64,000 nt of DNA from Picochlorum sp. 'celeri' (taxonomy: Eukaryota > Chlorophyta > Trebouxiophyceae). Below, in pieces: positions 40,730-50,049 of the stretch. Numbering within the stretch: position 1 is the stretch's first letter; each line of letters begins with the position of its first letter. The notes below the pieces were generated by a model. It saw only the letters and a list, made by a program, of their open reading frames with translations. It was not told the origin of the DNA and searched no databases. Position numbers and translations under genes: made by a program. The stretch lies in the NCBI GenBank assembly GCA_010909725.1, contig JAACMV010000021.1, positions 831,469 to 895,468 of the forward strand. Direction: 5' to 3'.

Positions 40730-42373
40730 ATGGGAGGGGCAGTTGAGTATAGCACAGAACAAGCACAACGCAAGCAGTCTCCCATTCTTGCCAATGGATT
40801 GGCTATTCTTCTTGTATCTCGGCTGCTGAGTGCATGGTACAATATTATTCATGATTGTGATGAGGTTTATAATTACTGGGAACCTTTACATTACATCATG
40901 TATGGATATGGGATGCAAACATGGGAGTACAGTGCTGCATTTGCTCTTCGGTCGTGGTGGTATATAGTACTGCATGGTATGATTGGATGGCCTTTATCAC
41001 TTGTATTTGGTAAAGTCGCGGTGTTTTACGGTGTCAGAGCGGTGTTGGCAGTACTGTCTGCTCTGGCTGAATGGACACTGTGCAGTGCTGTGGCAGCAAG
41101 GTATCATCCTCATGTGGCAAAACTGTACCTGGTGTTTTCTGTGTTTTCATCGGGCATGTTTGTATCATCTAGTGCATTTTTGCCGTCGTCTGTGGCCATG
41201 GTTGCCATGACGTTGGGTGCTGCCGGTGTGCTGCAGCGCAATGACACCCTGGTCATTTGGTCAGCGGTTGTTGGGTGTACATGGGGATGGATTGTTGCCG
41301 CGCTGGCCTTTATTCCATATGCCATATGGGTACTTGTGTCTAGTGAAAGTATGTTTAGGTCCTGGAGGACTCTTTTTATGGCAGCCATGGCTGCATGCGT
41401 GCCTCTAGTTGCGTGTGATCGTTGGTACTATGGGTCATGGAAGGCATCTCTTATCAACTTTTTGGAATATAATGTCAAGGGTGGGGGTAAGAGCGATTTG
41501 TATGGTATTGAACCAGCAACATATTATCTTCGGAATGGGTTGAATCAGTTACAGACGGTGCTGCCTTTGGCGCTCATGTTTCCACTGATGATGGGATGGA
41601 AGCCACGTAGTCACTCCATGCCTCGGACAACTGCCTTGTTTACAGTACTCGCACCAGCATTTGTATGGCTCGCTGCGATCTCATATCTTCCACATAAAGA
41701 AGAGAGGTTTTTGTATGTTGTATACCCATTGCTGCTTCTCGCAGCAGCGGCAGTCACAGTGCAGCTCAAGGATTTCTTCAATGCAGTGTTCCCTGCCTGG
41801 TTGGTTCGCAGGCTCGTTGCATTCGGCGTATTAAGCACGTGTGTGTTGGGTATCAGTCGTACATGTGCACTGACACAACACTATGGAGCACAAATGTCGC
41901 TGTATAGAATGCTGCCTGCTGTGCGTCAGCAGGCACGTGTGTGTGTGGGAACAGAATGGTATAGATTTCCATCATCCTTCTTCCTTCCTGGTCCTGAATA
42001 TAGACTCCAGTTTGTCACGTCGGGATTTGATGGACTGTTACCACGACCATTTGAGGAAACGAAAGATGGAACTATGGCAGCTCCACAACAATTTAATGAT
42101 ATGAATAGGTCAGAGCCAGATAATTATTGGGACAGTGCTGATGGGTGTGATTACTTTGTGACATCAAGTACACACCATGATGATGCCACTCGACACATGA
42201 TAGATGGCGCTGTGCTGGATCAGGAAAAATGGAAGGTGAGAGCGTCTGTACCAATGGTGGATACTGCGGCATCACCAGCTCTCTTTAGAGCATTATACAT
42301 ACCATTCCTATCGGAGAAGCGGAATACGTGGATGACATATATATTACTCGAAAGAAAGAAATCACTCCTCTGA
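40730..42373 (+). CDS. ALG9: Alpha-1,2-mannosyltransferase ALG9
   Basis: A GT22-family ER membrane enzyme that adds mannose from dolichyl-phosphate mannose to the lipid-linked oligosaccharide for N-glycosylation. The intronless frame encodes 547 residues. It has the family's lumenal catalytic motif HDCDEVYNYWEPLHY (about residues 41-55), then TWEYS and LRSWWY, a multi-pass hydrophobic region with FVSSSAFLPSSVAM, and YNVKGGGKSDLYGIEPATYY, which fits ALG9 better than ALG12 or PIG-B. The stop codon region overlaps the end of the convergent MFS gene by 12 bp. Confidence 0.9.
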   Translation: MGGAVEYSTEQAQRKQSPILANGLAILLVSRLLSAWYNIIHDCDEVYNYWEPLHYIMYGYGMQTWEYSAAFALRSWWYIVLHGMIGWPLSLVFGKVAVFYGVRAVLAVLSALAEWTLCSAVAARYHPHVAKLYLVFSVFSSGMFVSSSAFLPSSVAMVAMTLGAAGVLQRNDTLVIWSAVVGCTWGWIVAALAFIPYAIWVLVSSESMFRSWRTLFMAAMAACVPLVACDRWYYGSWKASLINFLEYNVKGGGKSDLYGIEPATYYLRNGLNQLQTVLPLALMFPLMMGWKPRSHSMPRTTALFTVLAPAFVWLAAISYLPHKEERFLYVVYPLLLLAAAAVTVQLKDFFNAVFPAWLVRRLVAFGVLSTCVLGISRTCALTQHYGAQMSLYRMLPAVRQQARVCVGTEWYRFPSSFFLPGPEYRLQFVTSGFDGLLPRPFEETKDGTMAAPQQFNDMNRSEPDNYWDSADGCDYFVTSSTHHDDATRHMIDGAVLDQEKWKVRASVPMVDTAASPALFRALYIPFLSEKRNTWMTYILLERKKSLL

Positions 42374-43933
42374 TATATCAATGTTGTAATAAATAAACAG
42401 TGTACAAAATGCGACGAGGGCTGAGAGGGCGAATGGAACAAACTGATGCCCCCATGCATTGCCCATGATGGCAAAGAGACGGATACTGCTTGCCCACATG
42501 ACACCTCCTAAAAACGGACCCAATGCGCGCACGCCTGAAGCTAACGTTTGACCTAGTCCATTCACTTCCCCTAATGACTCCTTGGGAGCTGCCAAGTTGA
42601 CCAGTACAATACATGCCGTGAAGGCATTCGTGCCAGCAATGTATTTGAATGTGACTGCAGTCCACAACATGACTTCAGCATTCAAAAACCCAACAGAGCT
42701 CAACGGGAACATCATGGCTGTGGGTAGAGTCATGTATAATCCATAGATACACGTGCGTATTGTACCGTAATGCTTTGACATCCATTTATATCCCACAAGC
42801 ATCCACACAATCAACACGATTCCACCGAATGATAATGGTCCACTCAATTTCGATGGACTAAAGGCGAGTCCTCCCTCTGAGAGGGGCGCCGATGCAAAAA
42901 TAGGAACTAATTCGTCCAGTATAATGTAACAAAATGCTATCAGTGCATATCCTGTGAGCGATAATTGTACAGATCGTTGTTTATACCAAGGCGGATGAGA
43001 TGTGTCATTGTCTGCTGCTGATTGACCAGGGTCCACAGAGAAGTTCTTCTCGTGCTTGTTGTCTTCATCGAGTGTAGCTGTCCCATCATCGGTATGATGA
43101 TGCGACTTGATCGTCCCACTCAGTTCCACCTCGTTCTGATACCTAAACAAATCGCTATTCTTCTTGTACATGGCAACATCATGGCCAGTTTCTGGATCCT
43201 CCTGCACAGCCACTTGCTCATACCCTGCCTTTTGCTTGCTCGGCAAGGTTTCCTCAAGAAACACTGCCGTCAGGAATACCGCCACCACACTCAAAAGAGA
43301 CGCGATAAGACAAGGCAAGAAAAATGGCTTCCGCGCCAACAACGAGCCATCCTCACACTTGATATCCCCCTCCTCACCAACCACATTGTTCTGCTCTGTC
43401 ACAAACCCACATGGATGTGCTAATACCCCCCCAATCATCGGACCAACCAACGTCCCCAGCCCCCACGTCATACTAATATACCCTATAGCTTCACTCTGAT
43501 CCTTCCGAGGCAATCCTTCCCCAATAACCGCCTTCTCCGCCCCAATAATACCATTCGTCGCTCCCATACAAAGGCGGGTCACACAGGCATGTACAAAGTT
43601 CCCAGACAAACCAAAGAGCAGTACAAAGACAGCACAGCTGACATTCCCTAAAACAATAATCGGTTTTCTACCTACTCTATCACTTAATTTACCCAGCAGA
43701 AAGCTGGTCAGTGTCTGTGCAAAGCAGAAGGTAGCCCCCAACACTCCAGTCAGAAACCCAACCTCCTTCTCAGACACCTCTTCCTTCTTGGAGAGGAAAT
43801 CCCTCACCATATACACCCCAATCACATATGGAAGGGTCGTTTGCAATCCTTGGGTGAAATGTGTATACCAAATCGGAAAGAGCGTCCAAAGCATATGCTG
43901 TTTCACCCGGTCCAACAACCGACCCATGCCCAT
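42362..43933 (-). CDS. MFS transporter, ZIFL-like
   Basis: A membrane carrier of the major facilitator superfamily, 523 residues from the ATG at 43933. The first half has LTSFLLGKLSDRVGRKPIIVLG, quoted in part as GKLSDRVGRKP, the classic loop 2-3 signature, and WGLGTLVGPMIGGVLAHP (motif C). Together with the N-terminal WYTHFTQGLQTTLPYV these resemble plant ZIF1/ZIFL (zinc-induced facilitator-like) and bacterial TetA-type antiporters. A long hydrophilic central loop (about residues 250-330) separates two sets of six predicted helices. Substrate unknown; zinc or nicotianamine export is only a guess from the family. Overlaps ALG9 tail to tail. Confidence 0.82.
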   Translation of the reverse strand: MGMGRLLDRVKQHMLWTLFPIWYTHFTQGLQTTLPYVIGVYMVRDFLSKKEEVSEKEVGFLTGVLGATFCFAQTLTSFLLGKLSDRVGRKPIIVLGNVSCAVFVLLFGLSGNFVHACVTRLCMGATNGIIGAEKAVIGEGLPRKDQSEAIGYISMTWGLGTLVGPMIGGVLAHPCGFVTEQNNVVGEEGDIKCEDGSLLARKPFFLPCLIASLLSVVAVFLTAVFLEETLPSKQKAGYEQVAVQEDPETGHDVAMYKKNSDLFRYQNEVELSGTIKSHHHTDDGTATLDEDNKHEKNFSVDPGQSAADNDTSHPPWYKQRSVQLSLTGYALIAFCYIILDELVPIFASAPLSEGGLAFSPSKLSGPLSFGGIVLIVWMLVGYKWMSKHYGTIRTCIYGLYMTLPTAMMFPLSSVGFLNAEVMLWTAVTFKYIAGTNAFTACIVLVNLAAPKESLGEVNGLGQTLASGVRALGPFLGGVMWASSIRLFAIMGNAWGHQFVPFALSALVAFCTLFIYYNIDISEE

Positions 43934-44262
43934 GCTGTCGTCCACAAGAAGAGAGAACAACCTCCTACTTCTCAGGTATACCACAACGTTGGACCTATTC
44001 AACTACTCCTTCTACTGCTACATATGTAGTAATTAATTAACGCCATGAATCGTGCATTCATGTAGAACATCCTGTCCGCGGCCCATTCGAATTCTGCAGA
44101 GTCTTGTGGTTTCATCCACAGATCTCTTATTTAAGAGATCTCTGTCTCTCGAGATATCGCGAGATCAGCACATGCAGTGATTCTGATCACGCATTTCCCC
44201 CCTCCCTGTGGAGTCATTTTATTGCACTATTTGATTCATTGTGGTAGTATAGCAACAGTACC
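43934..44262. other. Divergent promoter region with palindromes
   Basis: The gap between the MFS gene (leftward) and the phosphatase-like gene (rightward). It holds the palindrome at 44121..44140 and a second TCTCG/CGAGA pair just after it. No gene. Confidence 0.6.
44121..44140. repeat. Palindrome GATCTCTTA-TT-TAAGAGATC
   Basis: Two exact 9-base arms around a TT centre, midway between divergent start codons. A dimeric regulator site is possible, but no factor is known. Confidence 0.75.
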
Positions 44263-45153
44263 ATGGCGTGCTGTTCTTCTCGCACTATTGCTGGTTCGGC
44301 TCTGGTTCGTCAACAGACGACCAGTAGCAGGCGTGTTGGGTGCTCTCATAGGCTGAGAGTACAATATAATGGAAATGTGGGAGATGCATCATCGGGTATG
44401 GCCCGATCTGGTGTTATGACCCATGCTACCAGAGTTGATACCTTTCCACCATATCTGCCAGAATTAGGGGACGACTACCATTCTACCATGGGCTTTTCTG
44501 AGTATGCGAATTGGTTGATACCTGGTGTGTTGATGGCTGGGAGATACCCATTTGTGGAGCCAAGCAGGTGTACAAAACGAGCTGATGGAGAGGCCATGCT
44601 GGAGCAGTTGGTCATGTCTGGAATCAAGACATTTATTTCGCTACAGGGGGAGCTTCCACCGCAGGAAGAGATGCCATTGAAAGGGGTTGATGGGTTTCAG
44701 GCGTACAAGGCTCCTGCAACATTGATTGCGGCGGCCTTGTCCGATCCCCCAACGGTGGAAGAAATGAATGGGTTGAGGACCCACTACTTGGACAAGTTCT
44801 TGCCGCCAAAGAGGGAAAAGAAGAATGCGTCGCCATCGAGGAGGATTATTGAACTGGATTTTCTTCATTATCCAATCACGGATCTGTCTATTCCGACAAT
44901 GTCGCAGCTTGATGGGCTTGTGGAGACGATTATAGAGAGAGCCAAGGACCAGGATGTGATGTATTTGCACTGCTGGGGAGGTCGAGGGCGTGCAGGTACA
45001 GTTGGTGCGTGTGTATTGGGTAAAATGTATGGATTGAGTGGAGAGGAGGCGTTGACTCGAGTGCAGCGGGCGTTTGACACGAGGAATGATGGAGGGAGGA
45101 AGAGTCCAGAGACTCCAGAACAACAGAACCTGGTCAAAGCATACCTCGCGTAA
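44263..45153 (+). CDS. Plastid-targeted tyrosine/dual-specificity phosphatase-like protein
   Basis: A 296-residue protein. The first 55 residues are Ser/Arg-rich (MACCSSRTIAGSALVRQQ), as in a transit peptide. The catalytic signature HCxxGxxR appears as VMYLHCWGGRGRAGTVGA, with nucleophile C237 and phosphate-binding R243. An upstream acid segment, LDFLHYPITDLSIPTM, could provide the general acid Asp207. The family sequence AGRYPF and ETPEQQNLV suggest a PTP/DSP relative found in plants and bacteria. It is likely catalytically active. The substrate (protein, inositol phosphate or glucan) cannot be told. Single exon. Confidence 0.78.
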   Translation: MACCSSRTIAGSALVRQQTTSSRRVGCSHRLRVQYNGNVGDASSGMARSGVMTHATRVDTFPPYLPELGDDYHSTMGFSEYANWLIPGVLMAGRYPFVEPSRCTKRADGEAMLEQLVMSGIKTFISLQGELPPQEEMPLKGVDGFQAYKAPATLIAAALSDPPTVEEMNGLRTHYLDKFLPPKREKKNASPSRRIIELDFLHYPITDLSIPTMSQLDGLVETIIERAKDQDVMYLHCWGGRGRAGTVGACVLGKMYGLSGEEALTRVQRAFDTRNDGGRKSPETPEQQNLVKAYLA

Positions 45154-45220
45154 TTATTATATATATTTTTACAACATGTAAGAATTCATACACAGTATGA
45201 GCAGACTGAAGGGAGTATCG

Positions 45221-47289
45221 CTATGATTCATCAACTGGGACATCATACTTTGGCCAGAATTGATTGTCATGGAAAGCATTAGCATCCTGCTCGTTCCCAT
45301 CATTTTCCTTCTTTTCAGTGGCATCATCGTCACGAACGATCTTTTCTTCTGATGAAGATGGTTTTTCCTCATCACGGACGTTCAGACCTTCCATCTCAGC
45401 ACCCAGTTCCAACAGACCATCAGTTGCATCTGCTTCACCCAAGAGAACCTCGTCATCTTGCATATCCTCCATGGATGAGACATCATTTGACACGCTGCTC
45501 AGGACCTTTGCTGCAGATATATCGTCATTTGCCTGCTCGTCGGTCTCAGTTGCAGTAATATCTTTGCTCATTGTTGCTGACCATTCTGCAAGATTCTCGT
45601 CATCCTCTTCGTCTTCCTCCTCTTCTTCCAAAGCAGGGCTCGCAAATCTATTATGATCACTGTCAAAGTCGCATTCTATACTGGAGAAGGGCATATCCGT
45701 TGAGTACATGCCATGGATTCCCATAACTTGGGATGCTGGCCGTCCACATTGCCATGACATGACCGATTCAACTTTATTCCTCGATTCCAATTCATTCTCC
45801 ACATATGACTTCCATGTGGAGCTGTTATCTAAGAAATTCTTCACATATTCACATCCTTCGCTTGTTCTTTGTAATCTATTTGCAATTTGAGTCAAATGTC
45901 CACAGTATCCTGCCCTCAAGGGCTTCCTATGTACTTTCACCGGTGCATCTGGGTTTGGCTCTGGCAACACCTCAGTTGGGGCAGAGACAATCCAATCAAC
46001 AACATCCACCTCCTCGAGCAAGAACTTTCTCAGTTCTACAGATCCTTCTTCAAAGGCAGTGAGCAGCATCGTCACTCCTCCATGAAGTGCATTATTAAAT
46101 GGGTACTGCAAAAACATGTCCATTGCTTTTTTGATTGCATTTGTCTTCATCACAGCCTGCTCTGCCAATGGATCCCGTGACCGAAACAAGGATGCCAACA
46201 AATCTACAATTTTTAACCGTAATTGGCCTACAGGGGGCTTGATCAAGCCATAGGTCGTTTTCAATTCACTCAATGCTTTGGATTCATCCGCAGGAGGGTC
46301 CATCATACCGACCAATCTATCAACTCCTTGTGACAAGCATTTCACGGCCTCGCGGCGCAATTGCTCATGAAGATTATTTTGAGGGAATCTATTCATCGTT
46401 GGATCGATAATAAGAGGCTCCAGTAATGCCAAGCACACATTGAGGGCATGGGATGCTGCAATCCCAGAATGTGGTGCAAGTGCAGAGTCAACAAGCGTCT
46501 GCATAAACTCTGCAGATGCCATGCTCTCCGTCAACGGCGTTTCTGTACTCCTCGCAATAGCAGCAAGTACTTCAGCTGCATTTGCTTGTCCTTCTGGTGG
46601 GTTATCAGCACCCAACGATTGTACTAACAATGCTAGGATATCAGTCTCAGCCAACCACAACACAGATGGGGATTCCGAATACCCTACAGGCTCATCTGCC
46701 CCAGCCAATCGAGCCAAAACCTCAGCAACACTGGTCGTATCCACATGGTACACGAACGCCTTTAATAATTCTGGCTTTTTCCTCAAATATTGAACAACAT
46801 CACCTGACCTCCTTGCAAGCAATGCCCCCATAACTCTGGAGAAATACCCCGCCAGAATTGTATTTAAAGGTCGCTCATTATTCAACAATCCAAATAATGC
46901 ATCCAAAATAGTCTCATGTTCCAACAAGGTGTTGTAAATTCCTTCCACCTCACAACAAAAAATTTCACACGCTGTGAAAGGATACTTGAACACCCTCTTA
47001 TCATCTGCATCCTCTTCAGGACTCGTCACCAAATACTCCACAAGCTTTTCCACATTCTCCTTCTTCCTCAAAAACTCTGTCAATCTAGGATTCAATGATT
47101 TACATTCTTGCACTACCTCCTCCTCATCCAACAACTCCTCCAGAGTATATTCCTCCTTATCCAGAATGACATCCACTGGAGATGCAGTATTCAATCCACT
47201 GACCTGCATATACAACAGATAAACGTCATCCACGAGTGTTCAGAGCAGCAGTGCCTCAAGACGCTCGCTCAACCTACCCTCCAAAACAT
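45221..47289 (-). CDS. SAPS-domain protein, PP6 regulatory subunit
   Basis: A regulatory subunit of PP6/SIT4-type phosphatase. Exon 1 (47289..47278) has only 12 bases and encodes MFWR. A 74-bp intron (donor GTAGGT, acceptor ATGCAG, phase 0) leads to exon 2 (47203..45221) starting VSGLNTASPVDVILDKEEYT. Joined, this gives the conserved start MFWRVSGL...SPVDxILDK seen in SAPS proteins, which is why I prefer it over an ATG inside exon 2. The HEAT-like SAPS domain (about residues 20-430) includes EELLDEEEVVQECKSLNPRL and FTACEIFCCEVEGI. A Glu/Asp-rich tail with Ser follows (DEEDDENLAEW). The protein has 664 residues. Confidence 0.92.
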
Positions 47290-47946
47290 GCCTCGTCACT
47301 TCCACACTATAAAATCTGACTCTGATACAAGTAGTATACAAAAATAGGATACTCTCTACTCAAACAAATGGGAAAATACGTCAATACATAAAAAATCGTC
47401 CCACGTCTTTATCTCCGTCGTTTTTGTTCCCTTCCTTCCTTCTACCATACACGATCAGCAAATCTGTTCCTCCACTGATATTTCAGAATACAATTATGGC
47501 AAAGTACGCCACAAACGAGCTCAAGTACTCCGGCAAGTGACGCTGAAACAAATTGTCCTGTAGGCCGTCACGTCCCTCTCTGCTCCACTCTACAGGAGAC
47601 GCGATGCATTCTATCCTTGAATAATCTTCCTAGGGAACAATAACAGAAATATTTGTACACAGCAGTCGAATACATGCACCAGGCCAAGGAGCGCCGTTGC
47701 ATTTTCATTCTCCCGGAGTCCGTATTAAAACAGTATAAAAAAATAGAGCAGCATCTCAGTTTTTGATTTGCTGGACTCTGGTGCCTAGAAATATAGGTAT
47801 ATTTGTACACGATTTCAACTATAAACCGACTGAATACATCCCAAACGAGCGAACCAATAGGGTGTACGCGTGACTGTTCGTGAAACCCATGGATTCGTGT
47901 TTGTGTCTTGAAATACCACACAGACTGTGATTCATGGCCAACAAGG
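47290..47946. other. Divergent intergenic region
   Basis: About 660 bases between the SAPS gene and the WDR48 gene. The WDR48 frame is open upstream of its first ATG, but codons there lack homology. No RNA gene was recognised. Confidence 0.55.
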
Positions 47947-50049
47947 ATGCATATGGGTGACATGATGGATAGATCGACGTCTGGGCGTCGACGGGAGGTT
48001 CGACGGGTGACGTTTGTGTTGCCCCAGGTTGGGGGAGCTCAACAGTGTTCTGGCCATTGTTCTGGGATCAATGCCATGTGTGTCTTGAAGCAACCTCCTG
48101 ATAGTGGGAGCTTGATGAGGTTATGGACGGCATCTCGGGACTCTTTGGTGAAGGTGTGGGATTGCAATGGGACGCAGAGTGTGGAGAGTGCTGTGTGTGT
48201 TGGAGAATATGAAGGTCATATTGATTGGGTGAATGACGTGGTCGTCGTGAATAGAGATCTAGTGGCAACGTGTTCTTCAGACTGTACTGTTCGTGTGTGG
48301 AGTGATCAGCAGCATGGTAGTTTGGAATGCTATTCTGGGCATTCTGATTATGTGACTGGTCTGTGTTGTCCAGAGTCAGATGATGCACGGTTGTTTTCGT
48401 GTGGTTTACTAGGAGAAGTATTTCAATGGGATATTAGTGGTGGGAAGCGTAAACCTGTAGAGTCTTTGTCGAAGAAAGATGTGGGGTCGAATAGTGTGTA
48501 TTCTATTGCATGTGATGTGTCTGGGAATCTGGTGAGTGCGGGCTCTGCATCTGGAGTGGTATACATGATGGATACTCGAACAGGTCGGGTGGAGTTTGAG
48601 TTGATGGGACATGGGGATACGGTGAGGGATGTGGTGATGAGTTCTGATGGTTCCACCTTGGTGTCTGGGAGCTCTGACCATACTGCCAAGGTGTGGGATA
48701 CAAAGCAGCGGCGATGCATTCATACGCTGGCTATGCACACGGATTCTGTGTGGTGCATAGAAAAAGTGGATTCGGATGCTAGAGTAATATTTAGTGCTGG
48801 AAGGGATGGATGTGTGTATAAGACTGATACACGTGATTTGATGTGTGACTTGGTGGTGCGAGAAAAGACTCCTGTGACGGCGTTGAGTGCAGGACATGGT
48901 TTTGGGGCTGTTTGGGTGGGTACGGAGGAGTCTTCTTTTCGTTGCTATTCTGATGTAGAAGATATTGATGAAAGTCGGGCATGTACGGTTGGATCGCTGC
49001 CATCGTTGCGTTCTAGGAAGATTTTTGAATCAACTGGTGATTGTCATCCCCTGCCAATGTGCTCTGATGCTACAGTGACGATACCTGGTATTCCTGCCAT
49101 CGTTGATGTGAATTTGCTAACGGATAAGCTTCATGTTCTTTCCAAGGATAGCGAGGGGCATGTGGGTCTGTGGGATGTGGCAAAGGCTTGCAAAATAAAG
49201 GAATTTGGAGTCTGTGATTTTGTAGAGAAGCAGCGGGAGATGTTTGATCCTACTCAAAGCGCTCTGACGTGGTTTCAACCAGATTCAAGTCTTGGAGTAG
49301 TTGCAGGTCATTTGACACCGTCGAATTGCTTCTCATGCGAAACGTATACGAGGCAGTTGGGGTATGAGAATGCGCCTGCTGATGAGAAGGTGAACTTGGC
49401 AGAGCAGATGTTGAATATTTTGTTTTCTAGATGGAAAAAAGCAAAGACGCAGGGGTCTGATGAAGACATGACATTTAATTTAGACGATGATGGTTCTACC
49501 AGTGTATTCAAATTTGCCGAAGGTGTATCGCCAGCAGTGATGGTGTCTGGGGATGACCACTCGGTGCCATGGAAGAAGAGTTGTTGGGAGATGGATGGTT
49601 CGGAAGATGTTCCGGAGTGGGTAGTTAGGTGTATTATGAGACATGAGTACCCGGTTAGTAAGCAGTTAAAGATGTCTTTTGTGCTCATGCCGCTCAAGGG
49701 ATCGAATTTGCCTTCCATGTCGCAGAGTCGACTGACTGCTCCACGCGTGCTCCAAGTTCAAAAGATGGTGGAGTACGTTGCAAAGAGACTCGAGGGCAAA
49801 GGGTATGAATGCTCCAAAGAGCCTATATATTGGTCTCAGAATGAAGATAAAGCTCCCAAGAAGAGTCCATCGAAGAAGAAAAAGCATTTCATCGTGTTGA
49901 CGTGTAATGGAATGACTGTGCCGTGGGATTTCACATTGGCAGCTGTGAGGCAGTGGATGTGGAAGAGGCCTGAGGACTTGCACATTGAATATAGTTTTAG
50001 GAGTTCTAGTGACTCAATCGTTTTACCGAAAATTAAAATACCCATTTAA
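47947..50049 (+). CDS. WDR48: WD40 protein WDR48/UAF1-like
   Basis: UAF1 (WDR48) activates USP1-type deubiquitinases in animals. The 700-residue frame starts at an ATG at 47947 (two further in-frame ATGs at 47953 and 47962 are possible). It has eight or so WD repeats in the first 400 residues: LMRLWTASRDSLVKVWDC, HIDWVNDVVVVNRDLVATC, GHSDYVTGL, VSGSSDHTAKVWDTKQ and IFSAGRDGCVYKTDTRDL. Then come HVLSKDSEGHVGLWDVAKAC and the C-terminal SUMO-like/DUF3337 region (VPEWVVRCIM, KQLKMSFVLMPLKGSNLP and APRVLQVQKMVEYVAKRL). Order and spacing fit WDR48 rather than other WD40 families. It overlaps the convergent ASPM gene at the stop codon. Confidence 0.9.
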   Translation: MHMGDMMDRSTSGRRREVRRVTFVLPQVGGAQQCSGHCSGINAMCVLKQPPDSGSLMRLWTASRDSLVKVWDCNGTQSVESAVCVGEYEGHIDWVNDVVVVNRDLVATCSSDCTVRVWSDQQHGSLECYSGHSDYVTGLCCPESDDARLFSCGLLGEVFQWDISGGKRKPVESLSKKDVGSNSVYSIACDVSGNLVSAGSASGVVYMMDTRTGRVEFELMGHGDTVRDVVMSSDGSTLVSGSSDHTAKVWDTKQRRCIHTLAMHTDSVWCIEKVDSDARVIFSAGRDGCVYKTDTRDLMCDLVVREKTPVTALSAGHGFGAVWVGTEESSFRCYSDVEDIDESRACTVGSLPSLRSRKIFESTGDCHPLPMCSDATVTIPGIPAIVDVNLLTDKLHVLSKDSEGHVGLWDVAKACKIKEFGVCDFVEKQREMFDPTQSALTWFQPDSSLGVVAGHLTPSNCFSCETYTRQLGYENAPADEKVNLAEQMLNILFSRWKKAKTQGSDEDMTFNLDDDGSTSVFKFAEGVSPAVMVSGDDHSVPWKKSCWEMDGSEDVPEWVVRCIMRHEYPVSKQLKMSFVLMPLKGSNLPSMSQSRLTAPRVLQVQKMVEYVAKRLEGKGYECSKEPIYWSQNEDKAPKKSPSKKKKHFIVLTCNGMTVPWDFTLAAVRQWMWKRPEDLHIEYSFRSSSDSIVLPKIKIPI

